Notes: generated from the letters alone by a model not told the origin. 9,835 nt of DNA from Candidatus Bipolaricaulota bacterium (GCA_023512665.1 JAILZC010000013.1:1-9835); one strand, 5' to 3'. Shown: positions 1-8,502, counted from the stretch's first letter. Numbers and translations are program-made.

Positions 1-81
1 TACTTGTACGTTGTGCGGGTGCGGGGCTTCGATGGCCGAGAGTACATGAGCGAGGTGCGCAAGCTCGTGATTGTGCGCTAG
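1..81 (+). CDS. C-terminal end of an exported or surface protein (partial)
   Basis: The window opens inside a reading frame of 26 sense codons ending at TAG (79-81). The tail is rich in beta-strand residues (YLYVVRVRGFDGRE at its start, then SEVRKLVIVR at the end). Such a strand-turn-strand ending on a short basic-hydrophobic strand is typical of the last repeat of secreted multidomain proteins (FlgD-like or fibronectin-like C-terminal modules that read like 'GVYLYVV...GR...S.VRKLVV'). The rest of the gene lies to the left, so function cannot be assigned. It converges on the minus-strand gene ending at 143, with a 61-nt gap. I see no convincing intrinsic terminator in that gap. Confidence 0.6.
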   Translation, partial: YLYVVRVRGFDGREYMSEVRKLVIVR

Positions 82-142
82 CAGCACGTCGACTGTCGGC
101 GACCCGCGCAACTGTTTGAGAAGCCAGCGCAGGCTCAGCCTT

Positions 143-529
143 TCACCCCCTGCGCAACTGCGCATTGATCCCGTTCTTGTCAATGCTGAGCGTGAAGACC
201 ATCTTGCGGCGCTCCCCAGTCTTCTTCTTGATCTCCAGCGAAGCCGTCAGATAGAACCCCGACTCGGTCAGCTCGAGCCTGCTCACGTCAATGTGGATCA
301 CAGCGTCGGGATTGGCCGCGTCTATGCGAATCCCGCGGTCTTTGAATTTGACGCTGAGCTGCCCCAGCACGCCCTCTTGGACAAAGTCGGGGACGTTCTC
401 GATAGGCTCGATCGCCACCGTCTCGATCCCGCGCAACGGATCGGCCGACGCTTCGTAGATCGTCCAGCCGATCACCAGCGCGATGACGAGCGCACCCGCC
501 CCGGCCAACAGCCACCATCGTGTCTGCAT
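143..529 (-). CDS. Small membrane-anchored protein, possibly LptE/pilotin-like fold
   Basis: 128 residues. Residues about 6-26 form one hydrophobic segment (signal anchor, no lipobox Cys), followed by an exported domain. The domain begins with an 'IETVAIEPIENVP' strand and continues with 'RGIRI', 'DAVIHIDVSRLEL' and 'YLTASLEI' strands. This order (strand, helix, strand with 'aDAvi.i.V') recalls LptE-like or secretin-pilotin-like proteins that act at the envelope, but I do not recognise the exact family. A strong ribosome site (AAAGGAGGT) lies 5 nt before the ATG and overlaps the TGA of the upstream zinc-finger gene (542-544). The two are therefore almost certainly co-transcribed and translationally coupled. 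This suggests the small protein works with the zinc-finger membrane protein at the envelope, which is inference. Confidence 0.75.
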   Translation of the reverse strand: MQTRWWLLAGAGALVIALVIGWTIYEASADPLRGIETVAIEPIENVPDFVQEGVLGQLSVKFKDRGIRIDAANPDAVIHIDVSRLELTESGFYLTASLEIKKKTGERRKMVFTLSIDKNGINAQLRRG

Positions 530-541
530 AGAGACCTCCTT

Positions 542-1276
542 TCAGTCTTTGCGCGCTTCGATAATATATGGGCTTTGCGAAAGCTTTTCGATAACGCTGT
601 CCAGCTGCTCACTCCCAGAGAGGCGCACGACGAAGCCGCCCTGGCGCATCAATATCAGAATTCCGTTGACGCTCTGCATCAAGGTTGTCAGCTCCCGCGC
701 AGGCGTGTCCTCACGAAAAGACACACGAATCGTCACGGGATACGACTGCACAAGTTGGGAGATGGAATCAGCCGCTTGCTCAAGCTGCGGCAGCGTCAGC
801 CCTTGGGGGTGTGGCGTCTGCGGGGCTTGCTGATGGGGCTTGGTGACCTCTTGCGCGGGGATGACCGATGCTGTCGGATTCAACGCCGAGAAGAACGGGG
901 CGGGCTTGAAATAGAGCACTCCGACTAAGCCAATAATGATAACAAGCTGAGCGAGCATCACGACGCGGGCAAACGTGGGCACAGGCGCGGGGAGGAGCCG
1001 CTGGAGAAAACTTTTAAGCCGACTTGGTGCAGGCTCTCTGCGCAGCCCTGTGACGAGCTGGGCGCACCGAGGGCATGTCAAGAGATGGGCTGTGACCTCC
1101 GCGCGATGCCAGGTCGTCAAGCTGCCAGAGTGCAGCCCGGCGACCTCGAAGCCTCCCCTTCTCTTCAGCCGCCCTGCGATGTAGTCTCGCAAGACGCCCT
1201 CGTCAGGATGAGAGGAGTACGCGATCTCCTCCCTCGGTGCCCCGATGATCTCCTTGAGTTGATCTCGCTCGGACAT
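542..1276 (-). CDS. Anti-sigma-factor-like zinc-finger membrane protein
   Basis: 244 residues from the ATG at 1276. The N-terminal cytoplasmic part has an 'HPDEGVLRDYIAGRL' helix and a zf-HC2-type motif H64-x3-C68-x2-C71, the hallmark of ZAS anti-sigma domains that bind ECF sigma factors. One membrane segment spans about residues 103-124 (VVMLAQLVIIIGLVGVLYF). After a Pro/Gln-rich linker, the exported C-terminal domain (about 180-244) has a compact strand-helix-strand pattern ('IRVSFRED', 'VNGILILM', 'FVVRLSG', 'YIIEARKD'). It resembles the ferredoxin-like fold of subtilisin-propeptide (I9-like) domains appended to some anti-sigma factors. A GTG at 1285 would add three residues. ATG 1276 is preferred because GGGTGG lies 5 nt ahead of it. 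No sigma factor gene is visible next to it, so the partner is unknown and the anti-sigma role is inferred. Confidence 0.75.
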   Translation of the reverse strand: MSERDQLKEIIGAPREEIAYSSHPDEGVLRDYIAGRLKRRGGFEVAGLHSGSLTTWHRAEVTAHLLTCPRCAQLVTGLRREPAPSRLKSFLQRLLPAPVPTFARVVMLAQLVIIIGLVGVLYFKPAPFFSALNPTASVIPAQEVTKPHQQAPQTPHPQGLTLPQLEQAADSISQLVQSYPVTIRVSFREDTPARELTTLMQSVNGILILMRQGGFVVRLSGSEQLDSVIEKLSQSPYIIEARKD

Positions 1277-1291
1277 GCCGACCACCCTTTC

Positions 1292-1302
1292 AGTATAGCA
1301 TA
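1292..1302 (-). promoter_or_regulatory. Candidate -10 region(s) for the zinc-finger gene
   Basis: On the minus strand two overlapping -10-like hexamers occur, TATGCT (1297-1302) and TATACT (1292-1297). No good -35 hexamer is found 16-18 nt upstream. TATGCT ends 11 nt before the alternative GTG start at 1285, and TATACT ends 15 nt before the ATG at 1276. Either would give a very short or absent leader. Evidence is motif only. Confidence 0.35.
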
Positions 1303-1329
1303 AGAGCGTGCGCTTTTGATAGAGCCCCC

Positions 1330-1878
1330 CTATGGCGCTTTTGGCATTGCCAATTCGTCAAAAGCCTCACTGATCAGTTTTTCTTGGTAGCTGAAGCTCA
1401 CTTGATGGCCGACGAACTCGTTCATCTCGGCTTGGGTCAAGTGGGTGTTGACGAGCTCTTCGCAATCGAGAGGGACTTTGAGATCGGACATGCGGAACCC
1501 CGCGCGGATGCGCTCGAGCATACGAGTACGGCGAGTCTGATCTACTAAGCCGCCGCAGCCGATGCAGTGTGGGCCCTTCTGGTGATCCGTCTCTTCGTCC
1601 AGCACGAGTCCATCTTCAGGGCCAGCGCCGCCGTGGCTGAGCCGATAGAGCAAGTACGCTGAGATATTCTCGGGGTTGCGCGCGCGCTGCTTGGCGCGGG
1701 CGAACGCCTGAAAACGCCGCGTGATCGCGTAGTCTTTCACGTCGCCGCTCTTGAGAATAAGCTCCCAGCGGCGCAGGGCGTCCCAATCGAGATCGGTCTC
1801 GCAGAGCACGATCTCGTAGACGCACGAGCGAAAGACCGCGATCGCTAGGTGCGCTGGCTCGATCTTGTCGGACATCAT
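1330..1878 (-). CDS. Unrecognised cytoplasmic protein with HCxxC motif
   Basis: 182 residues from ATG 1878; a second in-frame ATG follows directly (1875). There is no signal peptide or membrane segment. The composition is soluble and mostly helical. Near the middle is H104-C105-x2-C108-GG, with a lone C139 further on, which could be half of a metal site or a redox pair. The first third (about 10-65) is helical with paired charged residues and 'DWDALRRWELIL'. I cannot place it in a family. It ends 54 nt before the zinc-finger gene on the same strand, so read-through is possible, but that gene has its own -10-like boxes. It is divergent from qng1 with only 60 nt between starts. Coding is supported by length, GC pattern and a promoter-like sequence in front. 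Confidence 0.65.
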   Translation of the reverse strand: MMSDKIEPAHLAIAVFRSCVYEIVLCETDLDWDALRRWELILKSGDVKDYAITRRFQAFARAKQRARNPENISAYLLYRLSHGGAGPEDGLVLDEETDHQKGPHCIGCGGLVDQTRRTRMLERIRAGFRMSDLKVPLDCEELVNTHLTQAEMNEFVGHQVSFSYQEKLISEAFDELAMPKAP

Positions 1879-1891
1879 CTCTGTTTGTCCA

Positions 1892-1921
1892 ATTTTACGT
1901 GGTGCGCAGGGATTTGTCGAA
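1892..1921 (-). promoter_or_regulatory. Sigma70-like promoter for the 182-aa gene
   Basis: Minus-strand TTCGAC (1916-1921) and TAAAAT (1892-1897) are separated by 18 nt. The -10 ends 13 nt before ATG 1878, leaving room for only a very short leader. It lies back to back with the TATAAT of qng1 in the same 60-nt intergenic stretch. Confidence 0.45.
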
Positions 1922-1922
1922 T

Positions 1923-1928
1923 TATAAT
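1923..1928 (+). promoter_or_regulatory. Consensus -10 box before qng1
   Basis: A perfect TATAAT occurs here, ending 10 nt before ATG 1939. No recognisable -35 lies 16-18 nt upstream. Transcription would begin about 3-5 nt ahead of the start codon, so the mRNA would be almost leaderless. Overlapping this, AAGGGG (1930-1935) could act as a ribosome site if the start point is earlier. Confidence 0.5.
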
Positions 1929-1938
1929 CAAGGGGCCT

Positions 1939-2874
1939 ATGGGAAAAGTCTTAGAATCTGCACAATGGGTGATCGAGCACGCTGAGCACGTCGCCATAGA
2001 CGAAGAGGCTCTGCGCCGGGGCGCTCGCGAGCTCACAAAATATTCGCTCGATCTTGTGTGGGACGGGCTGCATTTTCGTGACGGAACAGAGCGCACGGTG
2101 CAGTATCTCTTTGTGCTAGATAGTTTGAACTTCTGTTTCTGGCCGGAGTCGCGCTGGCGCTATCGCGACCTAGACGGCTACGTCGCGCTGGCGACGGCGC
2201 TCAAAGACGCTGTTGTGCGCGGGGATCGCATTCTCGATGCGGCGTTTCTCGCGCAGATGGACAGAGCGCAGCTCCGCGAGATTCTCGACGGAGAGAACGA
2301 GGTTCCATTGATAGATGAGCGCGTGAGCGTGTTGCGCGAAGCCGGGACGGTCTTACAGAAAAAATATAATGGGCAGGCGGCGCGGCTTGTCGAGCGAGCG
2401 GGGCGCTCGGCGGAGTACTTAGTTGAGCTGTTAGCTCAAGACTTTTCGAGCTTCCGCGATGAAGCCCTCTATCGAGGGTGCAGAGTATATTTTTATAAGC
2501 GAGCCCAGATCTTCTGTGCGGATCTCTATGGGGCTTTTGAGGGGCAGCGTTGGGGAGAGTTTGTAGATATAGACGAGCTGACGGCATTTGCAGACTATAA
2601 AGTTCCGCAAGTCTTGCGGCAGCTTGGGGTCTTGCGCTATAGTTCAGAATTAGCAGCAAGAATTGATCGTCGTGAGGAGCTTCTATCGGGCAGCCGGGAG
2701 GAGATCGAGATTCGCGCGGGCACGATCTGGGCAGTAGAATTGCTGAAGCGCGAGCTAGAGAAGCTTGGGAAGAGCCTGCGCAGCTTCGAGATAGATTGGC
2801 TCTTGTGGAACCTTGGGCAGAGAGAAGAGTTTCGAAAGAGCCCGTACCATCGAGTGAGGACGATCTTCTACTGA
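1939..2874 (+). CDS. qng1: Queuosine 5'-phosphate N-glycosylase (Qng1, DUF2419 family)
   Basis: 311 residues from ATG 1939; the frame is open further upstream, but this ATG follows a TATAAT and AAGGGG, and family proteins are about this long. Family signatures seen in order: 'LDSLNFCFW' (60-68), 'FYKRAQIFCADLYGAF' (185-200), 'FADYKVPQVLRQLGVL' (217-232), 'EIEIRA' (255-260), 'IDWLLWNLGQ' (285-294) and a C-terminal 'PYHRVRTIFY' (302-311). These are the conserved blocks of the Q_salvage family (human C9orf64/QNG1 and bacterial homologues). The family hydrolyses queuosine 5'-monophosphate to free queuine plus ribose phosphate; the acidic 'FADY' block and the aromatic 'NFCFW' block contribute to the active site. 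It is cytosolic. It lies two genes upstream of tgt, which uses such bases, supporting a queuosine-salvage role. Family call is firm; substrate is by homology. Confidence 0.93.
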   Translation: MGKVLESAQWVIEHAEHVAIDEEALRRGARELTKYSLDLVWDGLHFRDGTERTVQYLFVLDSLNFCFWPESRWRYRDLDGYVALATALKDAVVRGDRILDAAFLAQMDRAQLREILDGENEVPLIDERVSVLREAGTVLQKKYNGQAARLVERAGRSAEYLVELLAQDFSSFRDEALYRGCRVYFYKRAQIFCADLYGAFEGQRWGEFVDIDELTAFADYKVPQVLRQLGVLRYSSELAARIDRREELLSGSREEIEIRAGTIWAVELLKRELEKLGKSLRSFEIDWLLWNLGQREEFRKSPYHRVRTIFY

Positions 2875-2875
2875 G

Positions 2876-3400
2876 TTACAGTATCAGGCCATGTCTCCGA
2901 ACGATCGCTCCAATGCGATCGGCATCTGCTCTCACGGCCTTATAGATCCAGGTGTAATGGTGTTTAGATAAGGAATCGAAAACCCGAGTTGCTTCTTGAA
3001 GCCCCACAAGTTCAACAAGAGCTTGGTACTCCAAGTAGCAAATGATCAGATGAGAATATGTGGAATACTCGCTGCGTGCTCCCTCTGGATAACCGACAGG
3101 GACTTGAGGATAGAGTGCCCGAAGCTCAGCAACCGCTGCGTTCACCTTGCTTGGATGGAGTGCAGTGAACCAATGCAGTTGTTCATGGATGAAAGTCGCC
3201 AACAAGCGAGAGCTATCGTTCCTATAACGGGTGCTTAAAGTGATGACCGGATGGCTATGGGGAATAGCTCCACGCTGGATGCGTATGTATTTGGTAAAGA
3301 GCCATTTGCGTAAATCGTATTGTTGTAGGAGCGCGAGCAGTTGCTCTCGGGTTTGTATCTCGTCCTCAGCGTTGTTAACCAATTCAACGATGAGATCCAT
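2876..3400 (-). CDS. Putative zincin-like metallopeptidase (HExxH), unknown role
   Basis: 174 residues, no signal peptide. The key motif is 'FIHEQLHWF' (HExxH at about residues 70-74), a classical zinc-binding helix. A second helix 'YSHLIICYLEYQALVEL' (about 116-132) contains His and Glu residues that could supply the third ligand, as in gluzincins. N- and C-terminal regions are helical. The gene ends one base from the qng1 stop, tail to tail, and lies between qng1 and tgt on the opposite strand. Sampled GC is about 38-43 percent against about 58 percent in lhr, so it may have been acquired separately. The ATG at 3400 has no clear ribosome site but follows a TATACT by 10 nt. Proteolytic activity is inferred from the motif alone. 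Confidence 0.75.
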   Translation of the reverse strand: MDLIVELVNNAEDEIQTREQLLALLQQYDLRKWLFTKYIRIQRGAIPHSHPVITLSTRYRNDSSRLLATFIHEQLHWFTALHPSKVNAAVAELRALYPQVPVGYPEGARSEYSTYSHLIICYLEYQALVELVGLQEATRVFDSLSKHHYTWIYKAVRADADRIGAIVRRHGLIL

Positions 3401-3410
3401 GTGCTTGAGA

Positions 3411-3438
3411 AGTATACAGAGACCTTGACCGCTTGCAA
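3411..3438 (-). promoter_or_regulatory. Promoter for the HExxH gene
   Basis: Minus-strand TTGCAA (3433-3438) and TATACT (3411-3416) are separated by 16 nt. The -10 ends 10 nt from ATG 3400, the same spacing as in front of qng1, which implies a nearly leaderless transcript. Confidence 0.5.
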
Positions 3439-3467
3439 AGTCCCTGCCCCTCTTCTAGCATAACAGC

Positions 3468-3496
3468 TTGATGCGACTCACAATATTAGCTATGAT
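3468..3496 (+). promoter_or_regulatory. Promoter for the antitoxin-like gene and tgt
   Basis: TTGATG (3468-3473) and TATGAT (3491-3496) are separated by an ideal 17 nt. Predicted transcription start is near 3503, giving a leader of about 27 nt that carries AAAGGG (3519-3524) five nt before the TTG start at 3530. The leader is too short for a preQ1 riboswitch. It is divergent from the HExxH promoter, with 29 nt between the two -35 boxes. Confidence 0.6.
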
Positions 3497-3529
3497 ACAT
3501 ATGTCACAAATCGTATACAAAGGGCTGCC

Positions 3530-5010
<1,481 letters not shown>

Positions 5011-5030
5011 TGAATGTAGTCACGTTCGGG

Positions 5031-5036
5031 TAGAAT
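5031..5036 (+). promoter_or_regulatory. Candidate -10 box before rlpA
   Basis: TAGAAT ends 11 nt before ATG 5048, and no good ribosome site is present (ATAATAAGCC before the ATG). No convincing -35 is found. GTGA-N6-TCAC (5010-5023) lies just upstream and overlaps the tgt stop; it could be a weak operator-like dyad. Spacing fits the near-leaderless pattern seen elsewhere in this window. Confidence 0.35.
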
Positions 5037-5047
5037 CATAATAAGCC

Positions 5048-5452
5048 ATGCGACCGGAATACTTTATCTATGGGTTTGCTGCTGTAATTTTAGCTTTAGG
5101 GCTATGGAATCTTGCTCGCTACGACCAGGTGGGCATCGCTTCTTGGTATGGCGAGCCGTTTCACGGAAGACGCACCTCGAGTGGCGAAATTTATGATATG
5201 TACAAGCTCACGGCAGCGCACCTGACGCTGCCCTTCGGGACAATCGTGCTTGTCACGGACCTAGAGACGGGCAAGAGCGTCGTCGTCAAAATTAATGACT
5301 GCGGGCCGTACGTTGAGGGGCGCATTATTGATCTGTCATTCGCTGCTGCGGAGAAGCTCGGCATGGTGCGCAAGGGGCTCGCCCGCGTCGGCCTCAAAAT
5401 CTTACGATATCCAGACCCGCTCCCGAAGAAGAAATGCTTACCCGACAAGTAG
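5048..5452 (+). CDS. rlpA: RlpA-like septal ring lytic transglycosylase (DPBB domain)
   Basis: 134 residues. A single hydrophobic anchor (about 6-21) lacks a lipobox Cys, so this is a signal-anchored rather than lipoprotein form. It is followed by one double-psi beta-barrel: 'GIASWYGEPFHGRRTSSGE' (29-47), 'LTAAHLTLPFGT' (54-65), 'VVVKINDCGPYV' (78-89), 'GRIIDLSFAAAEKLGM' (91-106). H58 and D84 match the catalytic His and Asp of RlpA enzymes, which cleave peptidoglycan strands lacking stem peptides. The family usually has 'NDRGP'; here the Arg is Cys (C85). There is no SPOR domain, so septal targeting must differ. The last 19 nt overlap the start of lhr in another frame, so rlpA-lhr are probably one transcript. 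The protein is expected on the outer face of the inner membrane. Confidence 0.92.
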   Translation: MRPEYFIYGFAAVILALGLWNLARYDQVGIASWYGEPFHGRRTSSGEIYDMYKLTAAHLTLPFGTIVLVTDLETGKSVVVKINDCGPYVEGRIIDLSFAAAEKLGMVRKGLARVGLKILRYPDPLPKKKCLPDK

Positions 5453-8031
5453 AGTCTTTTAGCGATGAGGAGATCTTCACGCTGTTGCACCCGCTGGTGC
5501 GGCGATGGTTCACCGAAAAATTCTCGGCATTCAGCCCGCCGCAGCGCTTCGCCATCCCCCATATTCACAACCGAAAGAGCTGTCTCATCTCCGCGCCAAC
5601 GGGCTCAGGCAAGACGCTCGCAGCGTTCCTGGCGATCATCAACGAATTAGTTCAGCTTTCTGCTCAGGATGCCCTTCAAAATCAGATCTATTGTGTGTAC
5701 GTCTCGCCATTGAAAGCGCTAGGCAACGATATCGAGCGCAACCTCCAAGAGCCCCTGCGCGAGATGGAAGCGCTCGCGGGACAGAAGCTTAATATTCGAG
5801 TCGAAGTCCGCACCGGTGACACCTCAGCCGAGAAGCGCCAACGGATGCTCAAAAAACCCCCGCATATTCTCATCACCACACCCGAATCGTTGGCCATCGC
5901 CCTCTCGGCTAAACAGTTCTCAAATCTCTTCAGCTACGTCCAGTGGGTGATCGTGGACGAAGTCCATTCATTGGCGGAGAACAAGCGCGGGGTGCATCTG
6001 TCGCTCTCGCTCGAGAGATTGCAAGGGCTCTCTGATTTTACGCGCATCGGGCTTTCGGCGACCGTCAGCCCGCTTGATGAAGTGGCGAAATTCTTGGTGG
6101 GACGGCGCTACGGGCAGGTGCTTGCGCCTCTGAGCGATGGAGGCGACCCCTGGCGCGATTGCGTCATCATTGACGCGCGCTTCGAGAAGAAGCTCGACTT
6201 GGAAGTCCTCAGCCCCGTGGACGACTTTGTGCATTGCTCGTTTGAAGAACTGAACGCTAATCTCTATGAGCTTCTCGACAGTCTGATCCGGCAGCACCGC
6301 GCGACGCTGATCTTCACAAACACCCGCGCGCTCACCGAAAGGGTCGTCCACACGCTCAAAGAAAAGTTCCCGCACTATGTCGAGGTGATCGGGGCGCATC
6401 ACAGCTCGCTGAGCAAAGAGCTGCGCTTAGATATCGAGAGAAGACTGAAGAACGGCGAACTGAAGGTCGTGGTCTCCAGCACGAGCTTGGAGCTGGGCAT
6501 TGATATTGGGTACATAGATTTAGTGATTCTGTTGGGCTCGCCCAAGAGCGTCACACGCGCCTTACAGAGAGTGGGGCGCTCCGGGCACAAGCTCCATGAC
6601 ACGATCAAGGGGCGCGTCGTCGTCACCGATCAAGATGACCTCGTCGAGTGCGCGGTGATGCTCCGCAGCGCCCTCCAGCACAAGTTAGAAAGACTGCACA
6701 TCCCCAAGAACTGCCTCGATGTGCTCGCGCAGCAGATCTTCGGGATCGTGCTAGACGGCCCTATCTATGCCGACGATCTCTACGAGCTGGTCACGCGCAG
6801 CTACGACTTCGCTGAGCTTTCCCGCGAGCACTTCGACAAAGTTTTGGAGTATCTCGCTGGCGAGTACACAGATTTAGAAGATCGTCACGTCTACGCCAAG
6901 ATCTATTATGACAGGGAGACGGGAGAGATTCGCGCGCGGGGGCGGCTTGCTCGGGTGCTCTACATGACCAACGTTGGCACGATTCCCGATGAGTCGTACA
7001 TTATCGTGAAAGCCGGGAACAAGCGCATTGGTCAGATCGAAGAGGGTTTTCTAGAGATGTTGCGCAAGCACGACACGTTCGTGCTCGGCGGCGAGACGTA
7101 TAGATTTAAATTCTCGCGAGGGATGACCATTCAAGTCGAGTCAGCCGACGAAGAGCGTGCTACCGTGCCTAGTTGGTTCTCGGAGATGCTCCCGCTGAGC
7201 TTCGAGCTCGCTCTTGATATTCAAGAGTTTCGCTCGGCTCTCTGTGAGCTCTTTGCGCGCGGGGCATCCCCCAGCGAGATCAAAGAGTATATTCGCTCAG
7301 AATTACAGCTCGATGCGCGCGGGGTGGAGTCGCTCTATCGCTATTTTGCTGAGCAGCACAGATACTCTCGTCTGCCCCATCGTCGCAAGCTCTTGATAGA
7401 GTTCTATCACGAGGGCCCAAAGACAATCGTGATCTTTCATGCGCTCTTTGGGCGCAGGGTGAACGACACGCTCAGCCGAGCGTTGGCGTATCTGATTGCG
7501 CGGCGCGAGGACAAAGACATCGAGATCGCCGTGACCGATCACGGGTTTTATTTAGCGTATGAGGGCTCTGTGCGGGTGATGGAAGCGTTTGATTTACTTA
7601 AGGAGCGCGATCTGCGGGAGGTGTTGCGCGATGCGCTGCGCGACACGGAGATCTTGCGAAGGAGATTTCGGCACTGCGCCACGCGCGCCCTGATGATTCT
7701 GAGAAGTTATAAAGGGCGGCGCAAGTCGGTGGGGCGCCAGCAGATGAAAGCGTATATTTTGCAGAGCGCCGTGGAGAGCATGGATGAGTACTTTCCGATT
7801 CTCACGGAGACTTACCGAGAAGTGATGGAGGACGCCATGGACATCGAGAATGCCCAGAGCATCATAGACGAGATTCGTTCGGGGCAGATCGAGCTAGAAG
7901 GCTTTGTGAGCCCATCTCCGTCGCCATTTGCGCTCCATATTGTGATGCACGCGCGGTCGGACATCATCAAAGTCGAAGACCGTCAGCAGTTCTTGCAGAG
8001 GATGTACGAGCGCCTCAAGGAGGAGCCATGA
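5434..8031 (+). CDS. lhr: Lhr-type DEAD/DEAH superfamily 2 helicase (Lhr core)
   Basis: 865 residues. Superfamily 2 motifs in order: Q-motif-like 'FSPPQRFAIP' (33-42), Walker A 'APTGSGKT' (54-61), 'TTPESL' (148-153), DEVH box (175-178), 'LSAT' (207-210), 'TNTR' (295-298), 'SSTSLELGIDIG' (348-359) and 'QRVGRSGH' (378-385). Next come a winged-helix region (about 410-500) and the Lhr-specific C-terminal DEAD_assoc region, including 'GTIPDE' (515-520) and 'VPSW' (578-581) with the Trp conserved in Lhr proteins. Lhr translocates 3' to 5' on single-stranded DNA and unwinds DNA or RNA:DNA duplexes, and is linked to DNA repair. Length fits the Lhr core (archaeal Lhr and short bacterial Lhr), not the about 1500-residue E. 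coli form. Start ATG 5434 is preceded by a purine run (AGAAGAAGAA). Its TGA overlaps the next ATG. Confidence 0.95.
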   Translation: MLTRQVESFSDEEIFTLLHPLVRRWFTEKFSAFSPPQRFAIPHIHNRKSCLISAPTGSGKTLAAFLAIINELVQLSAQDALQNQIYCVYVSPLKALGNDIERNLQEPLREMEALAGQKLNIRVEVRTGDTSAEKRQRMLKKPPHILITTPESLAIALSAKQFSNLFSYVQWVIVDEVHSLAENKRGVHLSLSLERLQGLSDFTRIGLSATVSPLDEVAKFLVGRRYGQVLAPLSDGGDPWRDCVIIDARFEKKLDLEVLSPVDDFVHCSFEELNANLYELLDSLIRQHRATLIFTNTRALTERVVHTLKEKFPHYVEVIGAHHSSLSKELRLDIERRLKNGELKVVVSSTSLELGIDIGYIDLVILLGSPKSVTRALQRVGRSGHKLHDTIKGRVVVTDQDDLVECAVMLRSALQHKLERLHIPKNCLDVLAQQIFGIVLDGPIYADDLYELVTRSYDFAELSREHFDKVLEYLAGEYTDLEDRHVYAKIYYDRETGEIRARGRLARVLYMTNVGTIPDESYIIVKAGNKRIGQIEEGFLEMLRKHDTFVLGGETYRFKFSRGMTIQVESADEERATVPSWFSEMLPLSFELALDIQEFRSALCELFARGASPSEIKEYIRSELQLDARGVESLYRYFAEQHRYSRLPHRRKLLIEFYHEGPKTIVIFHALFGRRVNDTLSRALAYLIARREDKDIEIAVTDHGFYLAYEGSVRVMEAFDLLKERDLREVLRDALRDTEILRRRFRHCATRALMILRSYKGRRKSVGRQQMKAYILQSAVESMDEYFPILTETYREVMEDAMDIENAQSIIDEIRSGQIELEGFVSPSPSPFALHIVMHARSDIIKVEDRQQFLQRMYERLKEEP

Positions 8032-8366
8032 AGCTCGAAACGTTCAGCGCCTATCAGCGCGAGTCGAGAAAGACTTGGTCGCGCATCCACACCGATCATC
8101 CCATCGTCTACCCGACGCTCGGCTTAGCCAATGAAGCCGGCGAGGTCGCCGGGAAGATCAAAAAGATCTTTCGCGACAAGGGCGGACAAATCACCGAAGA
8201 AGACCGTCAAGCCCTCAAGCACGAGCTGGGCGATGTCTTATGGTATCTCACCCAGATCTGTACCGAGCTCGGGCTGACTTTGGAAGAAGTCGCTCAGGCG
8301 AATCTCGAAAAGCTCTTCTCGCGCCTGGAGCGCGGCCAGATCCACGGCGAAGGGGATCACCGCTAG
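8028..8366 (+). CDS. MazG-like nucleotide pyrophosphohydrolase
   Basis: 112 residues, a single MazG/all-alpha NTP pyrophosphohydrolase domain. The metal-binding set is present as E36-x2-E39 ('NEAGEVAGKIKK') and E66-x2-D69 ('ELGDVLWYL'), separated by 26 residues, the family spacing ExxE(12-28)ExxD. Such enzymes hydrolyse (d)NTPs to NMP and pyrophosphate and often clean the pool of modified nucleotides. Family members of this size are single-domain dimers or tetramers. GGAGGAG lies directly ahead of the ATG, which overlaps the lhr stop (ATGA, 8028-8031). Translation is therefore coupled to the helicase, suggesting shared use in DNA or nucleotide maintenance, which is inference. Exact nucleotide substrate is unknown. 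Confidence 0.93.
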   Translation: MKLETFSAYQRESRKTWSRIHTDHPIVYPTLGLANEAGEVAGKIKKIFRDKGGQITEEDRQALKHELGDVLWYLTQICTELGLTLEEVAQANLEKLFSRLERGQIHGEGDHR

Positions 8367-8379
8367 GGGACTTTGCTGC

Positions 8380-8502
8380 TTATCCTTTCTTGCACTCTGG
8401 CTGAGCTTCTATCGAATCGCGCTCGATATGCAATCTCCGCCACACGGTGAGCACCTCACTCTGCCATAAGTCCCAGCAACCTTCCTTGATCACTTCGGGC
8501 AT
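8380..8502 (-). CDS. Possible 40-residue ORF coupled to the upstream gene
   Basis: ATG at 8502, TAA at 8380-8382. The start overlaps the last 13 nt of the gene ending at 8490 in another frame, and AGGAG lies 8 nt ahead of the ATG. The product begins 'MPEVIKEGCWDLWQSE' and ends 'AQPECKKG'; it is soluble, with three Trp and two Cys. No family recognised. It could instead be the remnant of a longer C-terminus of the upstream protein after a frameshift. It fills the otherwise empty 123 nt between two convergent genes. Confidence 0.35.
   Translation of the reverse strand: MPEVIKEGCWDLWQSEVLTVWRRLHIERDSIEAQPECKKG

Noticed and set aside
82..142. Terminator between the convergent genes at the left edge
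   Set aside because: Only very short self-complementary pieces (AGGCT/AGCCT with no workable loop). A 9-bp direct repeat GCGCAACTG occurs near 107 and 152, but it has no clear meaning.
71..928. 285-codon plus-strand ORF antisense to the zinc-finger and small membrane genes
   Set aside because: Composition is Arg/His/Asp-rich without any domain pattern. The opposite-strand frames have a zinc motif, membrane segments and ribosome sites, so this is a shadow.
8410..8428. TATCGA-N7-TCGATA dyad between the convergent genes as a terminator
   Set aside because: The stem is short and AT-containing with no following T-run, so it does not qualify as an intrinsic terminator.
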